A DNA stretch of 64,000 bases from Flavobacteriales bacterium (lineage in GTDB: Bacteria; Bacteroidota; Bacteroidia; Flavobacteriales; Flavobacteriaceae): positions 310,001 through 374,000 of the forward strand of contig JAFLBS010000004.1 of the NCBI GenBank assembly GCA_017303755.1, in the 5' to 3' direction. The notes beneath the pieces are model-generated. The model made no database searches. It had not been told where the DNA came from and worked only from the letters and a program-made list of their open reading frames with translations. Position numbers and translations under genes: made by a program. Positions 25,804 through 34,008 of this stretch are shown one piece after another (positions within the stretch are counted from its first letter, which is position 1; the number at the start of each line of letters is the position of its first letter).

Positions 25804-26502
25804 ATGAAAAACAAAGGATTATTAATCGGTTTATTTTGCCTGTCTTTTATTGGTATTTCATGTAGCAAAGACGATGAACAAACAAGTGACAATTTGACTA
25901 TCAAAGCAAGAACAACTTACGCTTCAAATCGATTAGCTGGATTTAGAGCTAATGCCGCGGTGACTTTGAATTCTTTTAAAATTAACCTAAAAGAAATTGA
26001 GTTTGAGATGGATGATGATTTTTCATCTGGAGATGGATTTTACGGTGACGACGATGACATCGAATTGAGAGGTCCATTTGAATTGAATTTATTGAACGGA
26101 ACCACTGAAATTACGTCTTTGAATGTTCCTAACGGTGTGTACAAAGAAGTTGAGTTTACAATGGCTCGAAATACAACTTCAGGAAGCGCAATGTTCAACA
26201 AATCAATTGAAATAAAAGGTACCATTAATGGAACGCCTTTTGAATTTTGGCACAATGTAGAAGAAGATTTCGAAATTGACTATGATGACACCAATCAAAA
26301 CATAGTGGTAACCGATAATACCACTACAGTATTTTTTGATTTTGACTTGAATGCAGCAATCAATAGCATTGATTTTAGTGTTGCGACCGATGGTGATGGA
26401 GACGGAATAATTGAAATCAATCCGAATGACACTGACGGTAACCAAAGTTTAGCTAATCTAATTAAAGATCGAATCAAAGATTCATGTGACTTAGACGATT
26501 AA
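25804..26502 (+). CDS. Lipoprotein, DUF4382-like, acidic
   Basis: A 232-residue lipoprotein with lipobox IGISC at about residues 16-20. The body resembles DUF4382, with a beta-sandwich of FKINLKEIEFE, PFELNLLNG and LNVPNGVYKEVEF. It is strongly acidic, with an FYGDDDDIEL stretch, and the C-terminus has DGDGDGIIEINPNDTDGNQ, a calcium-loop-like sequence. A surface or periplasmic calcium-binding role is possible but unproven. It has candidate ECF promoter A upstream and its own terminator, so it should be a single-gene transcript of the proposed regulon. Confidence 0.75.
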   Translation: MKNKGLLIGLFCLSFIGISCSKDDEQTSDNLTIKARTTYASNRLAGFRANAAVTLNSFKINLKEIEFEMDDDFSSGDGFYGDDDDIELRGPFELNLLNGTTEITSLNVPNGVYKEVEFTMARNTTSGSAMFNKSIEIKGTINGTPFEFWHNVEEDFEIDYDDTNQNIVVTDNTTTVFFDFDLNAAINSIDFSVATDGDGDGIIEINPNDTDGNQSLANLIKDRIKDSCDLDD

Positions 26503-26555
26503 TTGTTACCCCAAACAATAATCGAATAGAATACCTCAAATCGTTAACCTACAAG

Positions 26556-26588
26556 AAACTGCCTACATTCTAGGCAGTTTTTTTTTAT
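26556..26588 (+). terminator. Terminator after the DUF4382-like lipoprotein
   Basis: AAACTGCCTA (26556-26565), a CATTC loop and TAGGCAGTTT (26571-26580) are followed by an unbroken T run. Confidence 0.85.
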
Positions 26589-26627
26589 TTCTTAACCCTC
26601 GAAGTGTTTAAATTCTTCTATTCTGAT

Positions 26628-26672
26628 AATTTTAACCCTCGAAGGGTTTGAAACCCTTCGAGGGTTAAAATT
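26628..26672. repeat. Near-perfect 45-bp palindrome, AACCCTCGAAGGGTTT arms
   Basis: Two 22-base arms (26628-26649 and 26651-26672) are exact reverse complements with one base between. A degenerate half copy, TTAACCCTCGAAGTGTTT, lies at 26593. AACCCTTCGAGGGTT palindromes of this kind are dispersed in Bacteroidota genomes. With a terminator already present, this is more likely a repeat element than a second terminator. Confidence 0.75.
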
Positions 26673-26730
26673 GGAAAGCTTCTTACAATTTGATTGAAAA
26701 AACCACGTTGGTATAAAAAACCTTATAACC

Positions 26731-27630
26731 ATGAGAATCTTACTAATCGTACTTCTTTTCAACAGTTCTTTTTCTTTTGCTTGTTTGAATGGTGAAGAAT
26801 ATCTTTTAAAAAACAAGCGGTATTTATATTTAGATCATGAGACTTCGCTTCCTTTTGGTCATACTTTTTTTACCCGACAATTTGATGAAAATGTATTCAA
26901 ACTCGATAGTTTGTACAACAAAACAAAAGATTTGGATTACTTATCGGATAAAGGTCTAATTTTAATTTTACAGAAGAAATACCAATTAGCCTTGGAATTG
27001 TATCAATTTATTGAGAAAAATGAACCCAATAGATATTCAACCGCTTCGAATATGGGCACTTTGTATGAACTAATAGGAGAAAATGAAAAAGCATTACTAT
27101 GGATCAATAAAGCGATTAAAATCAACCCTAAATCACACCACGGCTCTGAATGGTTGCATTCCAAAATTTTAGAGGCCAAAATTAAAGGCGAATCGTATTT
27201 TACCAGTGATTTTTTATTAGGTATCGACTTTGGTTCAGAGAAAAAACCTTCCACTAAAATGACTAACGAAGAGTTGTTCCAATTGGAACGCACATTGTTT
27301 TATCAACTGAATGAGAGAATTTCCTTTATAAAACCCAAGGATAAAATAGTTGCTGTTTTACTTTTCGAATTGGGTAACATCAAACTGCACAAAAATAAAT
27401 TGAATGACGCTCAAAAAATTTATCTAAAGGCAAAAGAATACGGTTTCAATAATGCACTAATTGATCAAAGACTTGAGTTAACAAATTATACATCACCAAA
27501 AAAATTAAAAACAAATGATGCTTCAACCGCAAAAAATGAAGTTAAGATTGATGTTTTAAAAACTTCATTGGTAGTTCTAAGTGTTTTAATTGTAATCCTA
27601 TTTGGATATATTGTATTCAAAAAAAAATAA
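26731..27630 (+). CDS. Membrane-anchored TPR protein
   Basis: A 299-residue protein with a short hydrophobic leader ending SFACLNG. Tetratricopeptide repeats follow: the clearest is residues about 100-135 (YSTASNMGTLYELIGENEKALLWINKAIKINPK), with another near 215-245. A C-terminal transmembrane helix (LVVLSVLIVILFGYIVF) then ends in KKK. The TPR part should therefore lie in the periplasm, held by the C-terminal anchor. It is flanked upstream by a terminator and a palindrome and downstream by a bidirectional terminator, so it is monocistronic. The function is unknown. Confidence 0.75.
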   Translation: MRILLIVLLFNSSFSFACLNGEEYLLKNKRYLYLDHETSLPFGHTFFTRQFDENVFKLDSLYNKTKDLDYLSDKGLILILQKKYQLALELYQFIEKNEPNRYSTASNMGTLYELIGENEKALLWINKAIKINPKSHHGSEWLHSKILEAKIKGESYFTSDFLLGIDFGSEKKPSTKMTNEELFQLERTLFYQLNERISFIKPKDKIVAVLLFELGNIKLHKNKLNDAQKIYLKAKEYGFNNALIDQRLELTNYTSPKKLKTNDASTAKNEVKIDVLKTSLVVLSVLIVILFGYIVFKKK

Positions 27631-27662
27631 AAAACCCATTTTGAATACACAAAATGGGTTTT
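27631..27662. terminator. Bidirectional terminator between convergent genes
   Basis: AAAACCCATTTTG (27631-27643) and CAAAATGGGTTTT (27650-27662) form a 13-bp stem with A and T flanks. It can serve both the TPR gene and the minus-strand lipoprotein gene. Confidence 0.85.
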
Positions 27663-27691
27663 TCAAGCAAAAGTAGGAATTTGTAGTAGAA

Positions 27692-28156
27692 TTAATTTTT
27701 TTCGAACGTCACATAATCGGTTCCGCCGTTTCCGCCACTTACGTGAACGAGTTGTATTTTGGTTGATGTGTAAGTGATAATGTTCCAATCTTCTGTTAAA
27801 TCAGTAAAATCAGCTGGCGCAGAAAATGCGATGTTAAAATCCAAATCGTTACTCGGACTATCATCTCCACTATCGTCTGATGTCACTGACCAAGTTCCAG
27901 TGTACGTGTTGGTTCCATTGGTTGCTGTTAGTACATTTCCTGAACCAAACGTAAAGTTATAACCTGTAAAATGGTTGGTTTCGTTATTTCCTGAATCTTC
28001 AAAGAAAGTGATTCTCCAAGTACCATTGTTTACAGTATTAATAACTGGAGTTGGATTTTGACTTGAATTGGAATTATCGTCGTCTGAGCTGCACATTGAA
28101 GCTACGTTCAGCATGAACAAAGCAGCCAGTAATGGAATTAATCGTAGTGTTTTCAT
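27692..28156 (-). CDS. Small lipoprotein with lipocalin-like domain
   Basis: A 154-residue lipoprotein; the lipid-attachment cysteine is in VASMC, near residue 22. The single domain starts NGTWRITFFEDSG and ends KIQLVHVSGGNGGTDYVTFEKN. It is clearly homologous to the C-terminal domain of the upstream neighbour, which has NWYVSYFEEDGD and IIRLKHVSGGDGSIDYLNF. The pattern resembles lipocalin-like lipoproteins of Bacteroidota. It starts 31 bases after the neighbour's stop and has no ECF-type site of its own, so it is probably cotranscribed from site B. Confidence 0.75.
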   Translation of the reverse strand: MKTLRLIPLLAALFMLNVASMCSSDDDNSNSSQNPTPVINTVNNGTWRITFFEDSGNNETNHFTGYNFTFGSGNVLTATNGTNTYTGTWSVTSDDSGDDSPSNDLDFNIAFSAPADFTDLTEDWNIITYTSTKIQLVHVSGGNGGTDYVTFEKN

Positions 28157-28187
28157 AATAATTTAATTTAAAATTTAGGGTTATTGA

Positions 28188-29222
28188 TTATAATTTGGTA
28201 AAATTTAAGTAATCGATGCTTCCATCTCCACCACTTACGTGTTTGAGTCTGATAATGGTTTGATTGTATTCAAGGATAAGCCAATCTTCTTCTAATTCGT
28301 CCAATTCAGGGTTGTCAAAAACTAATTCAATTTTGTTGTATCCACCATCAATATACGTTGACCAAGTTCCTAGAGTAGTCACACTATTTTTGGTTGCTTC
28401 AACATTACTATTGGCGAAATAAGTAAAATTAAATCCGTTGTAATCACTTGTCTCAACATCTCCATCTTCCTCAAAATAAGACACATACCAATTCCCTGTA
28501 GTTAGTATCGTAGTAAACGAAGGATTCCAAGTTCCGCCATCATCATCACAATCGTCTATCGAATCTTCTAAAAATGATTCTAATTCAGAATTGTTGTTGA
28601 TTACCACATTTTGTCCGCCTGAATTTGTAGCTGAAATAGGATATACTATGGCAGCGATTACACCTGATGTTAATCCGTTGATGAAATTATACAACTGAGT
28701 ATTATTCTGAATCGTAACCGTATTGGTAGTTTGTGTACTTGTGTTGTAAACATTTATCACTATTGGATAATTGATGAATACACAATCAATTTCATCTAAA
28801 CCATCATCATCGTCACAATCGTCGATAGCATCGTCCAATTCATTCCAATCATTGATAACCTCAGTAGTAAAATTTTGATATTGAATCGTGATTGGATAAC
28901 TAAAATATACAATATCATTTCCTGATGTGTTGTCAATTAAATCTTGTACAGTTTGATAATCATCCTCAGATGTTACAGTTACTTGATTACCATTCACCGT
29001 TACTGTTACTGGCAAAACCACGCGAAAACAACTTGTATTATCCAATACATTATCGCAAGCGGTAGGGCTTTGAGAATTACGACTAATCAATCCTGCAAGA
29101 GGTGAACCCATTACAATGGATTCCGTTGGTGGCGTATCAGTAATAATTTCTTCTTCTTCTTTTTGACAATTTGTCAATGCAAAACTTAAAGCAAGAATCA
29201 AGAGTAATTGTATCGTTTTCAT
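28188..29222 (-). CDS. Lipoprotein with repeated acidic domains and a lipocalin-like C-terminus
   Basis: A 344-residue lipoprotein. I place the start at 29222 (MKTIQLLLIL), not at the upstream ATG at 29255, because the latter lies inside candidate promoter B. The lipobox is LTNC. The middle holds two related units, each with a beta segment on the theme (V)xYPIxxxxxN and an acidic helix such as DDAIDDCDDDDG or LEDSIDDCDDDGG. The last 110 residues match the whole mature part of the downstream gene product. The cysteine-plus-acidic loops may bind calcium. It is the first gene of a two-gene unit in the proposed ECF regulon. Confidence 0.75.
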   Translation of the reverse strand: MKTIQLLLILALSFALTNCQKEEEEIITDTPPTESIVMGSPLAGLISRNSQSPTACDNVLDNTSCFRVVLPVTVTVNGNQVTVTSEDDYQTVQDLIDNTSGNDIVYFSYPITIQYQNFTTEVINDWNELDDAIDDCDDDDGLDEIDCVFINYPIVINVYNTSTQTTNTVTIQNNTQLYNFINGLTSGVIAAIVYPISATNSGGQNVVINNNSELESFLEDSIDDCDDDGGTWNPSFTTILTTGNWYVSYFEEDGDVETSDYNGFNFTYFANSNVEATKNSVTTLGTWSTYIDGGYNKIELVFDNPELDELEEDWLILEYNQTIIRLKHVSGGDGSIDYLNFTKL

Positions 29223-29250
29223 ATCTCTTTTATTTAGCATTTGAAAGTAA

Positions 29251-29276
29251 AACATTTATTTCAAAAAAAACCCTAC
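29251..29276 (-). promoter_or_regulatory. Candidate ECF-sigma promoter, site B
   Basis: On the minus strand GTAGGGTTT (29276-29268) is followed after 12 bases by ATGTT (29255-29251). It sits 28 bases before the ATG at 29222. Confidence 0.65.
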
Positions 29277-29294
29277 CTAAAAAATTTATTTATT

Positions 29295-30728
29295 TTACTT
29301 TTTAACAAATTTTGCTTGGTATTTAATGTTAGTATCGGTAAAAATAAGCAATTGATAAAGTCCAGATGATAACGAAGATACTTCAATTGGGCTGTTATTA
29401 AAACTATTTTCAATAACAATTCTACCTGAAACATCCATAATTGTATAGTTTTTCAAACCATCAACACCGTCAATTTCTAGTATATTTTCACAAGGATTGG
29501 GTGCGATTTTAATTGTTTTATTTACTTCTTCAGGATTTTCTTGAGATAAAGAACCTTGATTGATTTTTGCAGTTGTTCCTCCAGTTACGTACACACTATT
29601 ATCTGAGCCAAAATCAAAATCGATTGGATAACCACTTGATGTTGCTATTGTCCACGCAGAAGTTCCGTCATTATTTACTTTACAAACGGCCATTTGCGAC
29701 ATCGTTCCGCCTGCTATGTATGCTGCATTTTGATTGTCAATTTTCATATTTGTTAGCGATAGCAAAGAAAAACTTGCGCCATCAGCATCTAGATTTTGCC
29801 ATAGCAAATTACCACTGCTGTCGTATTTCATAAAAGCTACACCATATCCAACAGCTGGTGAACCTCCAATTATTGGGTTGTTATCACTTCCTACTTCAAC
29901 CCGAGTTCCAATCATTGAGTTGTTTTGCGACCATAATACAGTTCCATTAGGACTCAATTTTGTTAAAGTACTTCCCGAGTTACCATTTCCATTGATAACA
30001 TAAGTATTACCCAAACTATCACCGGTTATATCACCTGAAGAAAGGCTATTAAAACTTTCTGAAACCCATACATTTGTTCCCGTAAGACTTATTTTTGAAT
30101 ACTTATTAATGCTTCCTGTGATTGATCTGTGAACAATAACTATAGCATTATCAGGAGTGAATTTGAAGTTTAATGGTGCTCCATTTCCTGCATCGAAGTA
30201 GTTGAAAAGTAATTCACCCGAAGAACTAAATTTTCTGACATTGGTAACCAAACCGTTTGCTCCCATTCCGATTCCAAGAACATAAACGTTATCATTTGCA
30301 TCGATTAAGCATTTTTTAGTTGATGAACCATCAAAATCATTTTCATAAACAACGCGCCAAAGTAAGGTTCCATCAGAATTGAATTTCATCAAAATACTAT
30401 TTGCGTTGACAGGATTAGAAAAACCTGAGCGAATTGTTCCCGAAACCAGCACATTTCCCTGACTGTCAGTTTCTACCCAAGTCGCCGTTTCGTGTCGGGT
30501 CGAATCAGTGTTGTCGTAGACAGTTTCCCATACGACAGAACCTGCTGAATTGCGTTTTACAATGGATATGTCTCCCGCTGGATTACTGTCCCAATAAGCA
30601 GTATAGACATTATCTGAAGAATCCAAACCTAAAGCAACTCCACTCGGAAAATTGGACCATTCTACACTTACTTGTGCAAATGAAAAGGCACAACTTAAAA
30701 CTACTAGTAACGTAATTATTTTTTTCAT
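29295..30728 (-). CDS. T9SS-secreted beta-propeller protein
   Basis: A 477-residue secreted protein. The start at 30728 gives the signal peptide MKKIITLLVVLSCAFSFAQ. The body is a series of propeller blades with the SBBP/PQQ-like theme (NSAGSVVWETVYD, SDGTLLWRVVYEN, PNGTVLWSQNN, SSGNLLWQNL). The C-terminal 75 residues are a type A T9SS sorting domain, beginning IAPNPCENILEI and ending LIFTDTNIKYQAKFVKK with a SSLSSGLYQL turn. It should be exported by Sec, then by T9SS, and left on the surface or released. It shares its plan with the gene at 31506. Candidate ECF site C lies 136 bases upstream. Confidence 0.88.
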   Translation of the reverse strand: MKKIITLLVVLSCAFSFAQVSVEWSNFPSGVALGLDSSDNVYTAYWDSNPAGDISIVKRNSAGSVVWETVYDNTDSTRHETATWVETDSQGNVLVSGTIRSGFSNPVNANSILMKFNSDGTLLWRVVYENDFDGSSTKKCLIDANDNVYVLGIGMGANGLVTNVRKFSSSGELLFNYFDAGNGAPLNFKFTPDNAIVIVHRSITGSINKYSKISLTGTNVWVSESFNSLSSGDITGDSLGNTYVINGNGNSGSTLTKLSPNGTVLWSQNNSMIGTRVEVGSDNNPIIGGSPAVGYGVAFMKYDSSGNLLWQNLDADGASFSLLSLTNMKIDNQNAAYIAGGTMSQMAVCKVNNDGTSAWTIATSSGYPIDFDFGSDNSVYVTGGTTAKINQGSLSQENPEEVNKTIKIAPNPCENILEIDGVDGLKNYTIMDVSGRIVIENSFNNSPIEVSSLSSGLYQLLIFTDTNIKYQAKFVKK

Positions 30729-30864
30729 GTTATATGATTTATAATTATTTAAAAAGGTTATTATTAACAATAAAGTTATGTTGATTAAAAAGATAAACGT
30801 GTGACTTAAGTCACTTCTTGCAATAAATTATAATTGTACTATTGTAGAAATTTCTTTAACTAAA

Positions 30865-30890
30865 AACATTTTATCTTTTTTATACCCTAC
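30865..30890 (-). promoter_or_regulatory. Candidate ECF-sigma promoter, site C
   Basis: On the minus strand GTAGGGTAT (30890-30882), 12 bases, then ATGTT (30869-30865). It reads away from the sigma gene, toward the propeller gene whose ATG is 136 bases downstream. Confidence 0.6.
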
Positions 30891-30930
30891 TTTAAAAAAA
30901 TATCTATTTTTACGCAACCAATTTTAACCC

Positions 30931-31455
30931 ATGTCATCAATTCCATCTTTATCAGACGTTTGCAAAGAATCGATTTATGCCGATTTTTTTAAAAAACATG
31001 CCAAAGCCTTACGTAATTACTTGCTGTACAAGTTTGGCAACCAAGATCAGGCGGAAGACATAACTCAAGAAGCTTTTATTAAATTGTGGCAAAATTGCAA
31101 AGACGTTCCGTTAGAAAAAGCCAAATCATACATTTATACTATTGCCAATAACTCCTCTTTAAATATTATTGCTCACGAAAAGGTAAAACTCAATTACCAA
31201 AAACATAATTCGTTGAACGATCGCTCTAATGAGAATCCAGAATTTATATTAGAAGAAACCCAATTCAAAGACAAATTACTTACTGCCATTGATAAGCTCA
31301 ACGAAACCCAACGTGTAGCCTTTTTGATGCACCGTATTGATGGAAAAAAATACGCTCAAATTGCTGAAGAATTAGACATTAGTGTAAAAGCAGTAGAAAA
31401 ACGTATTCATTTAGCATTATTAGAATTACGAAAAGAATTTGAACATTTTAGGTAG
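30931..31455 (+). CDS. ECF RNA polymerase sigma factor (FecI-like)
   Basis: A 174-residue sigma-70 family protein of the extracytoplasmic-function type. Region 2 is seen in LRNYLLYKFGNQDQAEDITQEAFIKLWQN (the -10 recognising helix), and region 4 in IDGKKYAQIAEELDISVKAVEKRIHLALLELRK (the -35 recognising helix-turn-helix). There is no sigma-3 domain. Its partner is the FecR-type anti-sigma at 33103. No GTAGGGT site precedes it on its own strand, so it may be transcribed by the primary sigma. I infer that it reads the six GTAGGGT-N15-TGTT sites that surround it. Confidence 0.93.
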   Translation: MSSIPSLSDVCKESIYADFFKKHAKALRNYLLYKFGNQDQAEDITQEAFIKLWQNCKDVPLEKAKSYIYTIANNSSLNIIAHEKVKLNYQKHNSLNDRSNENPEFILEETQFKDKLLTAIDKLNETQRVAFLMHRIDGKKYAQIAEELDISVKAVEKRIHLALLELRKEFEHFR

Positions 31456-31477
31456 GGTAAAATACAGTGCAACTGTT
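31452..31477 (+). promoter_or_regulatory. Candidate ECF-sigma promoter, site D
   Basis: GTAGGGTAA at 31452-31460 and CTGTT at 31473-31477, starting inside the last codons of the sigma gene's stop region and 28 bases before the ATG at 31506. Confidence 0.7.
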
Positions 31478-31505
31478 ACGTTACTAAACCATAAAACCAA
31501 ATATC

Positions 31506-33035
31506 ATGAAAAAACAATTACTCTTACTCGTTTTTACATTGATTCTTTCAAATAGTTCGTTTGCTCAATATACATTGGACTGGATGCACGATGAAAACGA
31601 ATACAACAAAACTGCTACTATGATGGCGACTGACAGTCAAGACAACTTAATTGTGACTGGCTATTTGAATACCGAAAACATCTACACTCGTAAATACGAC
31701 ATCAACGGGAATGTAATTTGGGAAGTTTCGGATGCATCTGGAATTCAAAGCAATTACCAACGTCCGTATTGGACTACTTGTGATACCAACGACAATGTTT
31801 TTGTAATTGGTTACCGTTATACAGGAACTGGTTCTACTCAATATATTGATGCCATTGTAGTACTAAAATACAGCTCGAATGGCACTTTATTGTGGAAGAA
31901 AAACATTCAGCACAGTATTTACGTTAGTTACGGCGGCGGAAATTTAAGAGCAGTAACAGATGACAGTGGAAATTTATACATTGGAGCTCGACCAACTGTT
32001 CCAACGGGAATGACTTTGCACAAAATTGCTCCAGACGGAACTACTATTTACAGCAATACGTACAACGGTGATAACGACGGTAATTTCAGTTCGATGAAAA
32101 TCAAAGGAAATACGGCTATTATGGTTGGCGGACGTTCTGTAAATCAAACAGTTGTTATTGCTCGTGATCTAACTACAGGAAATGTAACTTGGACCGCCAA
32201 TGTGCCTAGTTTTGTTGGTGTTGATGTTGAAATTGACGATACTGGAAACAGTTATGTTTTATCATCAACGTACCAAGACACAACATTGTTTACAGGTTCT
32301 AATTTATTACTATACAAATTAAGTCCAACAGGAACACAATTGTGGGTGCAGAATTTCAACTTTGCTCCTACTGAAAATCCAACTCGTTTAAAATTAGCTG
32401 GCAACAGACTTACAGCAATTTCGTGGTTTGCTAATAGCTCGTACATCAATTGGAGAACTTTTCAAGTCGATACAGATGGAAATTTACTTTGGAATACCGT
32501 ATATGATGGAACACCTTACAACGACGAATATCCTTATAATTTAACCGCCAATGCCAATGGTGAAGTCATTGTAACTGGACGTGGCGGACCATCACCAAGC
32601 GCAACCAACTTATCATATTTGCAAATGGTGATTTTAAAATACAGTAATACTGGAGTACAACAATGGATTGATTTTCCGAATATTTATGGTGGCGACGGAA
32701 TTGTATGTGATTATGCCAGCGACAATAGTTTGTATGCCATCAGCACACACAATATGACAGCGTATCATTACAGTCCAACTGCTTTGTCAACTGCTGAAAT
32801 TACCAATGAAAATTTGTTTTCAGTAGCTCCAAATCCGTTTGAAAATACAATTACCATTCAATTGAATGATGCTACAAAAGCTACTGTTTTTGATGTGACT
32901 GGAAAATCACTGCTGAATTTTGATTTGAATGTTGAAAATAGTACTATGGATTTGTCGGGTTTGAATAGCGGAATTTACTTTTGTACATTCGCATCAAATA
33001 ATGGAACAAAAACTATTAAATTAGTAAAAAAATAA
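31506..33035 (+). CDS. T9SS-secreted beta-propeller protein between sigma and anti-sigma genes
   Basis: A 509-residue secreted protein. The signal peptide ends ...NSSFAQ. Propeller blades follow, with the same theme as the 29295 gene (DINGNVIWEVS, SNGTLLWKKN, PTGTQLWVQNF, TDGNLLWNTVYD). The C-terminus is a type A T9SS sorting domain from VAPNPFENTITI to TKTIKLVKK. It is unusual for such a gene to separate a FecI-like sigma from its FecR partner. Since it has ECF site D in front and site E behind, it forms its own transcription unit inside the regulatory locus. It could carry or present the ligand for the receptor encoded downstream; this is inference. Confidence 0.88.
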   Translation: MKKQLLLLVFTLILSNSSFAQYTLDWMHDENEYNKTATMMATDSQDNLIVTGYLNTENIYTRKYDINGNVIWEVSDASGIQSNYQRPYWTTCDTNDNVFVIGYRYTGTGSTQYIDAIVVLKYSSNGTLLWKKNIQHSIYVSYGGGNLRAVTDDSGNLYIGARPTVPTGMTLHKIAPDGTTIYSNTYNGDNDGNFSSMKIKGNTAIMVGGRSVNQTVVIARDLTTGNVTWTANVPSFVGVDVEIDDTGNSYVLSSTYQDTTLFTGSNLLLYKLSPTGTQLWVQNFNFAPTENPTRLKLAGNRLTAISWFANSSYINWRTFQVDTDGNLLWNTVYDGTPYNDEYPYNLTANANGEVIVTGRGGPSPSATNLSYLQMVILKYSNTGVQQWIDFPNIYGGDGIVCDYASDNSLYAISTHNMTAYHYSPTALSTAEITNENLFSVAPNPFENTITIQLNDATKATVFDVTGKSLLNFDLNVENSTMDLSGLNSGIYFCTFASNNGTKTIKLVKK

Positions 33036-33054
33036 AAGACGGTTAAATTACAAG

Positions 33055-33080
33055 GTAGGGTAAAAAAACGCTCAGCTGTT
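33055..33080 (+). promoter_or_regulatory. Candidate ECF-sigma promoter, site E
   Basis: GTAGGGTAA at 33055-33063 and CTGTT at 33076-33080, 22 bases before the fecR-like ATG. With site D it shares a nearly identical 9-base upstream element. Confidence 0.7.
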
Positions 33081-33102
33081 TAACTACAAGAATAAAGAAA
33101 TC

Positions 33103-34008
33103 ATGGAAGAAAATTACCAATTAGCGAAATGGTTAAATGATGAGATGACGGAAGCTGAATTGAAAGAATTCCAATCGCAACCTGATTATCATTTATACGA
33201 AAAAATAAAACAGTATTCATCTGAATTGCAAACCGATAGTTTCAATGAGGATACGATGTTGAGCACTATTTTGGCTTCTAAAAAAGAAACTCCAAAAGTA
33301 GTTCCACTGTATCAAAACTGGGTGTTCAGAATTGCTGCCATTTTGGTTTTAGGATTTGGGATGTTTTTCACTTATCAAACCATTACTCCAACTACACAAT
33401 TGGCCGAAAACGGAAAAGAAACTACTTTTTTATTACCTGATAATTCTGAAGTTGTTTTAAACTCGGGTTCTGAAATTGAATACAAAAAATGGAATTGGGA
33501 TGACAACCGAAATCTTGAATTGAAAGGTGAAGCCTATTTTAAAGTGGCCAAAGGAAAGAAATTTCAAGTCAACACCAACTTAGGAAAAGTAAGTGTTTTA
33601 GGAACACAGTTCAATGTAAAATCGCGCAACAATCGTTTTGATGTAACGTGTTTTGAAGGAAGAGTAAAAGTAAATTACAACTCTGAAGAAGTTATTTTAA
33701 CTAAAGGGCAAACCGTTTCTTTTGAAAACAATGTGAAAATTATTCATCAAGCTGTTGCACTTGAAAAACCACTTTGGACTGTGAATCAAATGGATTTTGA
33801 AAAAGAAAGTTTAACTAACGTTTTGGATGAAATTCAGCGTCAGTATAGTATTACAATAGAAGCAAAAGACATACAATCGGAACAATTATTTACAGGAAAA
33901 ATTCCGGCTGACAATATAGAAGTTGCTTTACAAATTATCGCCTCAACCTACCATCTAAAAATAAACAAAATCAATACATCTAGTTACTCTATGGAAGAAA
34001 CTAAATAA
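33103..34008 (+). CDS. FecR family anti-sigma factor
   Basis: A 301-residue inner-membrane anti-sigma regulator. The first 70 residues are cytoplasmic and would hold the sigma factor. A single membrane helix (about 75-94, FRIAAILVLGFGMFFTY) is followed by the periplasmic FecR domain with TTFLLPDNSEVVLNSGSEIEY and GEAYFKVAKGKKFQVNT. The C-terminal DUF4974 domain (SLTNVLDEIQRQYSITIEA...) probably docks to the receptor. Its stop overlaps the next ATG (TAATG), so it is translationally coupled to the TonB-dependent receptor. This is the standard Bacteroidota cell-surface-signalling arrangement. Confidence 0.93.
   Translation: MEENYQLAKWLNDEMTEAELKEFQSQPDYHLYEKIKQYSSELQTDSFNEDTMLSTILASKKETPKVVPLYQNWVFRIAAILVLGFGMFFTYQTITPTTQLAENGKETTFLLPDNSEVVLNSGSEIEYKKWNWDDNRNLELKGEAYFKVAKGKKFQVNTNLGKVSVLGTQFNVKSRNNRFDVTCFEGRVKVNYNSEEVILTKGQTVSFENNVKIIHQAVALEKPLWTVNQMDFEKESLTNVLDEIQRQYSITIEAKDIQSEQLFTGKIPADNIEVALQIIASTYHLKINKINTSSYSMEETK

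Noticed and set aside
28173-28195. TTTAGGGTTATTG as a seventh ECF site
   Set aside because: The first base of GTAGGGT is missing, there is no TGTT at the fixed distance, and it points the wrong way for the nearby genes.
29223-29255. Upstream start for the acidic lipoprotein
   Set aside because: This ATG coincides with the -10 part of candidate promoter B, and the leader it adds is not signal-like.
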